The notes beneath the pieces are model-generated. The model worked only from the letters and a program-made list of their open reading frames with translations, did not search any database and was not told the origin of the DNA. Both the position numbers and the translations under genes were made by a program. From Hydractinia symbiolongicarpus (Eukaryota; Cnidaria; Hydrozoa; Anthoathecata; Hydractiniidae), in NCBI RefSeq assembly GCF_029227915.1, contig NC_079876.1, forward strand, positions 22,322,001 to 22,386,000: DNA of 64,000 nucleotides, written 5' to 3'. Positions 35,501 to 47,500 of this stretch are shown here, piece by piece. Position 1 is the first letter of the stretch. Every line of letters starts with the position of its first letter.

Positions 35501-38500
35501 TAGTGATAAAGTTTTTGATAGGTAATAGGATTGTCACTTTTCTGTCAGTTTATGCTCCACAGTGTGGACTCAGTGAGATAAGTTTTATGATGAGTTAATA
35601 GCAGTCACATCAAAGTTTGGAGACACTGAACTTGTCATGGTGGGCAGCGACTTTAATAGTCGTGTTGGGAAATCATCTGAAGGTTATAGAGGTGTGCATG
35701 GAGGCTATGGATTTGGGAGCAGAAATAAGAAAAGGGAGAGGTTGCTTGAGTTTGGAATGGCAACGGACATGCAACACATCATTCAGTAAGAGACAGAGTA
35801 GGATGATAACATAAGAGTAAGGTGGCTGTAAGACACAGGATTACTTCCTGGTTAGAAAGTCAGACAAGTCAGAAAGTCTGGTATCTGAAGGAAGAGATTG
35901 TAGCAAGACAATTTAGTGCAAAAGTTCAGCAGTTAGCTCACAATGGTCAATGTGATAGTGACAATGTTGAAAGTACTTGGACTACTTTGAAGAATTGTCT
36001 TCTAGAAGCTTCTGATGATACCTGTGGGTGGACGAAAGGACCAGCTAGACTTGGTGGTGGAATAATGAGGTTGACCAGTGTATAAAGGAAAAGAGGAAAC
36101 TTTGAAAAGAGTGGAAGTCAAGTGGTAGTAAAAATATTTAATTATAAGCTAAGCGTCGTGCTCGTACAGCAGTGTATAAGGCACAATCAGAAGTAGAGAG
36201 AAACAGATTTGCAGATGTGTTAAGAAGGGAAGACCAGCGCAATGAGGTATTCAAGATAGCAAAGCAAATGAAGAAGACTAATCAAGATGTTGTAGGTGAG
36301 AAGGGTATACGTAATGATGAAGGTGTTTTGGCTAGCACAGAGGAGGAGAAAAAGGTAGCTTGGAAGAATTATTATCAGAGGTTGCTTAACACTGAGTTTG
36401 ATTGGGATGAGGATAATTTGTCTGATGATCATGTTATAGAAGGGCCAGCTATGCAGATCAAGACAGAATGTGTATTGGAGGCTATTAGGAAATTGAAGAT
36501 TGGCTAGGCTGCAGGAGTATCAGGTATTGTTGCAGAGATGGTAAAAGCATCTGGATATAATGGAGTTGAGCTTATTACAAGTCTTGCTAATCAGATTATA
36601 AAGGATGGTGCTATTCTGAGTGAGTGGCAGTCGAGTGTAATAGTGAATTGTTTCAAGGGCAAGGGTGATGCATTAGAAAGAGGTAACTATAGAGGTTTGA
36701 AGTTGGTTGATCAAATAATGAAAGTTATTGAAAGAGTGATCGATAAGTTACTTAGAGAAAGAATTGATATAGATAAGATGTAATTTGGTTTTGTTCCAGG
36801 GCGTGGCACTACAGATGCAATATTTTTACTCATACAGCTTCAGGAAAAGTATTTAGGAAAGAGAAAGAATCTCTATTTTGCCTTTGTAGATTTAGAGAAA
36901 GCTTTTGATAGAGTGCCATGTAAAGTTATTTGGTGGGCTATGAGTAGGTGTGGATGAGTGGCTAGTTACGATGGTACAGTCTATGTACAGCAATGCTAGA
37001 AGTCGTGTCAGGATTAACGATTCACCTACTAATGAATTTAGTGTAAATGTTGGTGTACATCAGGGTTCTGTACTTAGCCCTTTATTGTTTTTTTTAGTCT
37101 TACAAGCGCTGTCGATGGAGTTCAGAACAGGTTGTCCATGGGAGTTATTGTATGCAGATGATTTGGTTCCCATAGCAGAGTTGAAAAGTGGAAGAAAGGA
37201 CTAGAAGAAAAAGGGCTAAGGGTTAACACAGCCTAAAGTCTAAAGTCATTTCAGATCTATCTGATTTCTAAAGTCATTTCAGCCAAGTGTGACCTTTTAG
37301 TTGGAAAGTCGCCTTGTGGAGTTTGCAGGAAAGGGGTTGGTAGTAACTCAATTTTTTGTCAGACTTGCAAGCATTGGGTACATAAGAAGTGCAGTAGTAT
37401 TGGTGGAAGGTTAACAGCTGACATTCAGTTTGTATGCAAGCGTTGCAAAGGTGAGATTAAAGAGAATATTTCCAGCTTTAATGATGTACAACAGTGGCTC
37501 GTTAGAGATAGTTGAGAACTTCTGTTACTTAGGTGATATGTTGGGCAGTGAAGGGGGTGTTGGAAGAAGTGTTACTTGCAGGATAGGTTCTGCTTGGAAA
37601 AAGTTCAGAGAGTTACTTCCTTTGTTGACTAGCAGGGTCTTGTCAATTGAGGTAAAAGGTAGGTTGTATGAGGCCTGTGTAAGAAGTGTTATGTTGTACG
37701 GTAGTGAGACATGGGCAGTAGTGAAGCAGGAAGATCTTGACCGTTTAGAAAGGAATGATATGAGAATGGTTAGGTGGATATGTAACCCCAGTTTGAGAGA
37801 CAGAAAGAGTTCAGATGAGCTAAGAAGCAGGCTAAGTATCCGTAGAATTAAAGATGTTATCCAGATAAGGAGATTGAATTGGCTGGGGCACTTGGAAAGA
37901 ATGGAGGAGTATAATTGGGTCAAAAGTGTAGAGACTTGATAGTTCCTGGGGCAAAGCCCAGAGGCAGACCGAGAAAGACTTGGCAGGAGGTTATAAGGAC
38001 AGACTTGATACAGAGGAAGTTGAGTTTAGATCTAACACAGTCTAGATCAGATTAGAAGAGGGTCATTAATATACCCTGTCCAACCCATGCTAGCATGGAA
38101 AACGGACGTTAAGCCAAGAATGATGATGATGCCGAATATAGCTTTAAGGCGGTGATACACGGTCCGATTAATCAAATTCGATCAGTCAACTTTGACAATT
38201 TTGGACCTGTATCATGTAAAAATTGTATGCTTTCAGCATATTCAGACTTGTCAAATTCAATTTCAAAAAGTCCGACTGGTTCAACTTTTTGGATTAATCA
38301 GAATGCTTTTAACCAATCAAAATGCTCAAAATCTGTACATCAAATGTGCGTTAAGAAAAATGTGAGTTTTTATTTGAAAAATAAACATTACTAAAGGACG
38401 TTTAAAAACATCGAGATTTTTATCAGTGAATGGAGCTTATTAAGAGAAGACATCCAAAGAAAATTAAAATAATCTTTTTGCTCTAATTGAAATTCGTTTA

Positions 38501-41500
38501 GTAACAAATAACACACTCCGTTTTTAACATTTCCTTAACTTTTTAATTGTTGTTAACTGTAACAGCAGCAAGTTCAACTCTGTCTTCACTCTCTAAAGAC
38601 ATTTCATCGAAAGGAAATTATCAAATATCTGTTCAATTTTATATTAATGCTCAATATAATTTCTATAAATCGAATTCGATAAACTGGATCGTGTATCATC
38701 ACCTTGTCACCTGTTAAGTTTCAATTTTATTTTAATGCTCAATATAATTTCGACATATCGAATTTGATTAATTGGATCATATATTGCCTCCTTTAGTCTA
38801 CGCACTTGCGGATTTGTACAGAAAGAAATGACGTAATTATTAAAGGGAAATGTTAATAACAACAAAGATGGCGCATCAAGTAAAAATAAACTCCGATCTC
38901 AATAGCACCTCACCCGAAGAGCTCTAACTTCTGATAGCATTTTCATTTCTCTTTAAAATTTCAACACGACCTTAGTAAATCATACAGCTTAAAAACAGTG
39001 TGCAGAATATTCTTGTTTTTATATATTTTTCTTTTGACAGCGGGTAGATGCAGCATGGTAATAAGATTGCTTTAAAAAAAGGCTATTGGGACAAAAATAC
39101 AATAAAACAAAAGTTTTCTGCACACCCTTGTTATACGAACATCCCAAAGGTTTATTTTCAAACAGAAAATAATGTAAAATCATAATTTTGTAAAAAGTTG
39201 GAGCTCGTGAAAGCTACGTATTTTCTTCTTTATTGCCTATTTATAAATGAATATATCTGCTAACTCAGCAACTTAAAAAATTAAACAAAACTGTTTCTTT
39301 GTGCCTTAAGGTCAATATTTTCAGGAAATAATAAAGAAAGTTCATATTGATAATACACTGACTGAAAAATCCATCTGTTTGACGGCAAAGGAGATAAAAA
39401 TTTTGCTGATGCCAGCAAAGTGCCCCCAAAAGTACAAAAAAACTTTCATCGTATAGATCTTAAAACGCTGATCAAGAAATTGTATAAGATCAGTGACATC
39501 TCCAGAGTTTTTTTGGGACTACCGTTTTCTTATACCAACTTTTGCTTAGGTTAGTATCTCCACCGGAAAATGGCTTTGCGGCACTCAAAACAGCAAAATT
39601 TTGTACAATTATTACTTGCATTTTATTACCTAATTTTATAATATTTTTCGTTTTTAGTCTTTGTTGCTGATAAATACCTGTTAAAACTTTCTTCACAGAA
39701 TTAATACTTCAATATAAATATATAGGCCATCTGTTAGTTTTCTGTTTTTTATATAATGGCGACACGATGTCTGTTTGTTGTAAATTTATTTGTCGCCAGG
39801 GCTGTATTGATTTCGACATGAAACCGTTCACTAGCCTACATTCAGACGTAGCGTTGGGTCTATAACATAGGCTGAAGCTATCGTTCACTCGATTTATTTT
39901 AAAATGGCCGAGTGAGTAAAGATGGTGGTAGGCTCGTGAATTCAAAACATTCAAATGTTACAAAGGTGATCGCATGTACGTCAAACCCAAGCAGTTTAAT
40001 TGTTTTGAAGGATCGCAAATTTGCTGAAGAAAAACGTACTACTTAGAGCTTATAGTTTGTTTTTTTTTTGCATTTTTTAATTTTTTGGGATAAGAATTTG
40101 GGATCCCATACCGGTAAACCGGTAGCAAAACCTGTCTGGATACGTCGGTGAAGATCACATACTTTTGCAACACGGTTGCAGAGATATTGAGGTTTAAAGG
40201 TTTTTTGATGACGTCATCAACCTGTTTATTCTAAATCAGATTCGGGGACCTGAGAACGATCTTGTGCAGTAACAGTTTTTGATGTCCACCCTCTTGTATC
40301 AAAAATTATTATTACTTGGAATGCTGCAAAATATGGAAGGATTAACAGCTAGTCTTGGTTTCTGGTTGTGATGATACGGACATAATAATGGCGGTCATTG
40401 TGCTTAAAATGTTCATTATAGTGTGAATATGAACTGTGTTAAAATTTTTATATTTGTGAGCTTTGGTTCTTGAGATATTTAAGGTCAAAGTAGCAAGAAT
40501 GTAAACAAACGCATTTGAAATTAACGAAGGGAGGGATTGCTAAACTGTGCCTCTTGAGATTGTGTGAGAGTAATTTTATTTTTCATGTTTTGAAATAATA
40601 TCTTCTGCAGAATAGAATGATGTTTTACCATTAGAAATATAGTTTTAGAGTTTTAGACATAAGTTATCACTTGGAGAATAATAAATATTAGTTACGTGCA
40701 TTCAAATTTATTATGAAATTTTTGTTGTGTTATTTTTTTGTATTAAAACATCTTAAAAGACAACAGGTGCTTCGTTTAATGTGCTAAATTTAAAAACAAA
40801 ACTTCAAATGATTATGCTTAATAAAGTGTACTGAAAGGGATTTTGTGGTAAGTGATTTTGTGATAGCAAAACAAAACAAAAACAGTCTCAAAGTTTTTTC
40901 TTTGTTTACCTTCTTTTGCATGTTGCTAAATTCTTAAAAATTATTTTTTCTACAGTGATGTTGTTCTACTGGAACTTAGCTTTTCCAAGAAGTGAGTGAA
41001 TCTTCACAAGCTATATACCGCATGTGACATCACAAATGAACGAAATATGTACCAAGTTGGCTTTTGTTCGATAATGGTGGCGAACGTTATTGTAATTATC
41101 GTTTTTGGGGAAAAAATTTTATGCTGTGTTGTTTTGATATGTAAGAATGTTTTATTACAAAAAAACATATGTAAGTTTTTTTCGTTAGTTTTCATTTAAA
41201 AAAAAATATTATTACAGTATACTGTCATTAAGTGGGACCCCAGTCCACTATAAAGTACGCTTTTTTCTCTGTCCCTTGAACTTTCCTACCCTTTTCAAGG
41301 AAAAAATTTCACTTAAGTGAGACCACCGATAAGTAGGAGTTCCGCTAAATAGTACATTTTTTCTTCGTCCCTTGGAGCAAAAACTTTGCTTAAGTGGGAC
41401 ATTTAATGGAAAGACTTCATATTTTTCCAAGACTGAAGACATTGCAATGATTCCAAAGAAAAATTTTGTAAACAAAACAAACAATCTTTTTTGTCAAAAT

Positions 41501-44500
41501 AAGTAGGATAACAATAATGTTACAATCAAACTCTCCTTTGTTGTCTATTTCTTCATCCATATAAAAATATTTCACATTTTAAAAACAACCAATTTTTATT
41601 GTCTGCTGGATAACATCAATAAACAACCTGATTTTTGGTATTTATTTGTAAATTCTTTATGAATTTTTACCGGTGTATTACCGGTGATGTTCAAAAATTG
41701 GTTAATTTGTTGGATAATTAAGAAGGCAGAAGATGAATCTGCAACAAATGTATAAAAACATGTTGAAAATGTTTTGTTAAAAATATCTGCAATTGGTTTT
41801 CACTGATTACAAAACTTTTTCTACAACCTACAATGATAATCTTCAAAAATAAATCAATTAATCATTTCTGCTTCTGACAACTAGTCATTAACCCGAGGAA
41901 CAATCTACAGGAGTTCACCTGTCGGAAAAAATTGAAGGAATTCACTACTCACAGCTATCCCATCTTTGACTCAAGACAGCAAGCACATTACATAGAGGCA
42001 CGATAATAAAAAAAAGAAATAGTAAAGTGCAACTAAAAAAGAAAAACATACAGCAATTGAAGCCTTTGAAGTTCTTGATGGTCCTGAAGTCGTATTTCTT
42101 CGCTTTCTCCTGAAAAACACAATACTTGATAAAAGATTTACCTTTTTAGAACTCTTTGCAACAAAATCATAAGGTAGACAATTTTAGGTAAACATAGACC
42201 TGAATGTTGACAGCTTTTGTATGGAATGCTATGCAAGTAAAACAGCAAAAAATTGTTGTTATGTAATACAATTGTTATGCAAGTTTTTTTAAAGATCTAA
42301 AAAACTTTCAGACGTTTGGGAAATTAAGAATACAATTTTTAAAACAGACTTAGGTCACCCGCTTCCTTTATCTTTAAACAAAAATCAAACAAAAACATCT
42401 TAAAGCACACCTTTTATAAGCAGACTTTCAGGCTTACTGACATCTAGTATTTCATAGCGGGATTGATCTCGAGCCCCAGCAAAGTCAGCAATACCCTACA
42501 TTAAAATCTTATATATTAATTCCCTTGCGTGAGTGAAACTGTGAGTCCACGACACGGCAATCACGGGTCACTTTCTTATGACGTGGCCGTATGCTAAAAT
42601 TTAACTAAAAAGGTTAGAAATGTACTTCATAGAAATCGCACATAAGGTGTAAGTATATAACCCGCAGCTAATAACGATATAAATATATATACTCTTATGC
42701 CAAAAAAATCTATATGGGCATATATATATATAGGTATCGCTACAAATGCAACGGTATTACATATTCACAAAGCACGCGGACTGTTAAATGAAGTTCCTAG
42801 CATAAAACGGAAATTGTGTTTACAAAAAAGATGGCTATTCTTTTTGAGTATTCTTTACTCTTTCCTTTAAAATAAATCTTTAAAAAACATTTGAAGAAGA
42901 GTATTTATAAATTAATCATAGCAAGGTTTCTGTAAGGTTTGTTTACGCTTTTTTCCGTTTTAATGATATTATTGATGCAAGACATGTTTGTTAGCTAGCA
43001 TTATAAAAAGCCAACCACCAACAACAACTAGCTAGCTAGATATAGCTAGGAATTTATATATATGTTGCCATGTTCTTTATACCTAGCTAAGTCTCCAGTT
43101 TATATTTAAGTGACCAGCCACCAGCTGCTGTAGCTAGCTAATGTTAGTTTTAAACTAAAGATTCCCAGTAGCTACCTAGCTAGCTAACCTGTGAGTTTTA
43201 TGTTGCTTTTACATTCCTATAACTTATTTGACTTGACATTTTAGGCCTAAATTAGAAGATATAACAAGCTACAACACCTTTTAAGAAAGTATTATATAAT
43301 ATTTAAGGATATTCGTTTTTATGCAGATATATATAATGTATTTTTACACATTTTGTGTAACTAAACTTACATCGGTTGCATGCAATATGACAAAAGCATT
43401 TTTAACATGTAGTAATTCTGGTAGCTAATTGTGATTTTTATTGTTCTAGATGTTCTGACTTTAATGTTTTTGTTTATGACATTTCGTTTTATTTTAGAAA
43501 AGTTTAAACTTTTTCGAGGGAGTACTACATGTTAACACCGAAAAAAACCTGTGTTTTTTTTTAAATCTTATTTGACAGATTTTTTACATTTAGGGTAAGA
43601 AATGTACAGAGATGGTTTTCCACAGAAATGACTTTCCATTTATATTTTGTGACAAAAGGATAATGCAATATACAAAAAGAACTAATTTTTGTAAAATTTG
43701 ACTTTACACCTTGCAAGCCATTGGCGTGTTTATATTAAAATGAGAAATTCAATTCTGACATATACATATACAAAAAGTAAAATTCCTACAAAATCCATCA
43801 AACGTTATTAACGCTGAATTTTTTAAACATTTTCCTGATTCTTTTTTTGGTTTGCGTGTTTTCCTGCAAAAAATTTCTAAAAATAGAATACAGAAATTAC
43901 TTATTTTTGAAATGTAAATTTAATTTGTTCCAAATTATGGTTTTCAAATTATTTTTATGTAAGAGTTTGTGGGCAAAGACATAAATCAGCATGCTAAATG
44001 AACTGACTTTTGTTAATTTAGAATTACTAAACACGTATGGCCATATTTAATACATCAAAAGAGCTACTTCATTGATTTCGATTTTATACCCTTTGTATAT
44101 AAGCTATTTTTTTCTTCTTTTTGGCATTTTGGATTACCTTATTGTTGTAGAAGGCATTTACAAGATACATATAAAAAAATAGAAAGCTGCAGGTTTCTAT
44201 TTTACCACTCAATTTTTATATTTTATATAAATTCTTTGGGACAGGATGGTATGAAATAGACCAAAATACCTGATTTTAGGTATTATAACTGAATCTTTTT
44301 TTTGACATCTTATGTTAATTAGATTTAACACCTTGCACCCTTAGTAGTTTTTTTTAAATATTCTGTATGATTTAATGGGTAAGTATATGCAAAATGTCAA
44401 AAAAACTGATTTTTGTTATGTCAGAAGTACTCCCTACAACCATTCTTTTTTTACATTCTGTGAAGCTTTTGTGGGGAAAGAGTGTATGCAATATCATCGA

Positions 44501-47500
44501 AATAACTGATTTTTTCTTGGAAACTGTTTTTCTTTGGCATTTTGGATTAAAATATTGTTTTAGAGGGCATATGCGACAGATATACCAAAATAATTTGTCT
44601 CTCATCGTTTACATTTTGATTAAACTTTTGTGGGAGACGGTGGGTGTGCAATGAACCAAAATAAGAGAATTTATTATATATATATTATTTAGAATTTGTA
44701 TTTTGTGTTAAAAATTTGGTGCTAAAATTAACATAAAGTAAAATGTTAGATTGATTATTGTTGTCTTAACATGGCTTTTTATGACTCAAACCTTTTTTTT
44801 TTTGCATTTCTAATTTCACTAATTAGCCAAAAAATATTTTTGGCCAATTAGTTTTACACCATAAAGCTGTTTTTTTTATATATTTTCTATGTAAACATTT
44901 GTAACAAAATACTATGTGAGATGTAAAATTTTGTGTAAAACTTTATTGATTGTAAAACGGAATGCAAGTTGCTAAAAAGACCGATTTTTATTAATTTAGT
45001 TTAGTGAGGAAGGACCATATACAATATATCAAAAAACGTTTTGTTGCATTATAATTTATCCTTACAATCCATTTTTTTACACCTTAGATAAAAAACTTCT
45101 GACAGAGGCACAATTTATTGTTTATTTTTCACATTTTATGTCAACTTTTGGCGGGGTTAGCAATAAACTAACTGATTTTAACATATACATCAAAAGAGAT
45201 TTGTGTTTGACATTGATCAGCTTTTTTTGTATGTGACATTATGAGTGATTTAAATTTCATGGGTGGGATGTATTTTGAAATGCTTCGGTAAACCTCTTTC
45301 CAAATAATTTTCGCATTGTCAAAGGGTCAGAGCAAGTAATTTTAGTAGATTTAGATTTTAAATGTCACATAGATACTGCAGTTGTTGCACACCTTCAATT
45401 TTTTTGGTCATTTATATAATAATGCAGATTGTAAGAACCGAACTGCTGTATTGTTTCTTTTTTAATGGACGTAAACTGTTACATGAATTAAATGAGAAAT
45501 ACAGTGGATTCTTCCACGGGAAACAGCTAGTATAGTTATTAATAATGCAAAACTGCAACAACGAAATCTTTTTTGTACAACGCTTAAGGATACGGTAACC
45601 CCCTTCAGGGTCATTTTTTTTAAAAAAAATATTTTTTTTAATTTTGATTCCTTGGCATAATTTCCTGATATTTTTAAAAAAAGCATCAAAAATATTTATT
45701 GTTAAGAGTGATAAAATGAAGAAAAATCTTCTTTATAATTTTAGTGTTCTCAATAGTGTGCTCAAAGTTTAAAATTCCTTAAATATACTTAATCTGTATA
45801 ATAATTAAAGAGACTTATGAAGAACGAATAAAAAATTGCATCCCTACATAAAACAAGGAAACATTTACACTTTAATAATCTATACAAATATATTATTACT
45901 TATCATCTATACCTTTTTAATTTATTTCTTTATTTTATTCGTTTTTATCCTGTTATGTTATATTATCCTGTTGTCTGTTTAACAATAACTAGACCCAAAG
46001 TTCTGCGAAAATACTTTACCTTTAAATTTAAATAAAATATTCATGAGTTATTAATTATTCATAACGTTTAAGTGGGTGTAACCATGATTCTTGCAGGTAA
46101 AAGCAAAGGTCTTTGATTTGCTTTTTCTCGAAATAAAAGTTGTAACAGTATATATTTTTTATAACGGTATATATTTTTGGTCGAACACTCCCTTCCATCT
46201 TGTCGAAATTGTACGAAAAAAGTTTGTTGAAGCAATTATATCTTTGGCTACAAAACTTTGCTTTTTTAATGCAGAAAGTGAGGAAATATTGAGTTATTGA
46301 TCTATCATGCTTAAAAATAGATAAATCTGTCATAAAACAGCTATTGTGACACAAAATATGCTATATTTTTGGAACCACGTGTTGTTTTGAGTAAAAAAAG
46401 CAAATTTTTTTAAAGCTGATTAAGAGCTTCGCAATGATATTTTTTTCAAAGAACAAAAACTTTACTGAGGGGAGTGTTCGACAAAATGAACTGGAAGGGT
46501 GAATTTTTGTATATAATTTTTTTTCTTTTTGGATTTTTTTTATGAAAATATTTTATCGTCATTCTAGAGATAATTTATTCAGCTTTCAGAATATATATAT
46601 TTGCTAGGGTTAATATATTGAGCAGAGGGGATATTTTAAATATACTGAGTATGTGTCTCAGGGGGTTACGGTATCCTTAAAGATCAAGGCACTGTTTACA
46701 TATTGAATAAAAGTAAATAATTGTTATATACCTCGAAAAATTGTTTTCTTGTGTACTCTGTTAAAGCATTTGTAAATGTTTCTTCTTTTAAAAAGAACTC
46801 ATCAGTTGGTTGCTGGTAAAAGAAAAAAACCTCTTCACCTGAAATGTGAAAACATTGGTCATATTAGAATACAAAGCAGTTGAATACAGTAAACTTTTGT
46901 AAACAGCACTGAAATACAGAGGCATCGTGACTAACAAATGCATTGATAGAAATTAGAAAAGAAAGACTTCATGAATGGTTTTTTTAATAATTGGAAAGTA
47001 AGTTTGGCAAAGGACCAGAATGCCTTTTTGTGATTATAGCTTCTAAAAAGATCACTTTGATAACTTTATGCCCCAATCCACATTATTATTGTAGCTTTAT
47101 TTCTAAGTGTTTAAGTTTATTCAAGGGAAAAAGCATGCTTAGACAATATTGGAAAACTTGAATTGCGAAAAATGACATTTTTCTATATCTTAATGTTGTT
47201 AACACAGTCCTTGAACTAAAATATGTGATTTTAGTGAGCAGACATAGGCAGGTAGTTTATTGTAAAAATGAATGTTGGCAAACACTTTACGTTGTCTTTG
47301 GGTATTTAGAAGATTTAAATTTTTAAAAAGCAACTTCATGTACAAGTGAAATTTTATAACTCATGGATAGAACTCAAAAAAAGGATAAGAAAAAATAGTT
47401 TTTATGTGTCAAATTTACTGGTTCCCTTTTAGAGCCTGTTAAATGCTAACATCTTAAATTTAACATTTATATGCTGTTGCCTGCATTTTTGTGTTAAATA

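Larger units (their letters stand above)
35396..38133 (+). mobile_element. RTE-like non-LTR retrotransposon, degenerate, 5' truncated
   Basis: Broken pieces in order: endonuclease ('FWIGNSDGYGGVGIFVAEKW', 'SVYAPQCG', 'MVGSDFNSRVG', to ~35800); linker (36160-36507); reverse transcriptase (36538-37204: 'IVNCFKGKGDALERGNYRGL', 'YFAFVDLEKAFDRVP', 'VHQGSVLSPLLFFLVLQALS', 'LYADDL'); a PHD-type finger (37289-37452); and a C-terminal region (37430-37939: 'LYEACVRSVMLYGSETWAV', 'RLNWLGHLERM'). The 3' end carries ATGATG repeats (38120-38132). At least five frameshifts or stops. This type is commonly annotated as craniofacial development protein 2-like. It lies antisense in HAUS3 intron f-g. Confidence 0.82.

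Noticed and set aside
37525-37923. 132-codon minus-strand protein
   Set aside because: It is the antisense shadow of the RTE-like C-terminal region.
38152-38394. 80-codon protein
   Set aside because: It begins inside the MITE's inverted end; no protein resemblance.
46055-46354. Transposase in the TTAA-flanked element
   Set aside because: 99 codons without any DDE or zinc-finger motif; an opposite-strand frame overlaps it.
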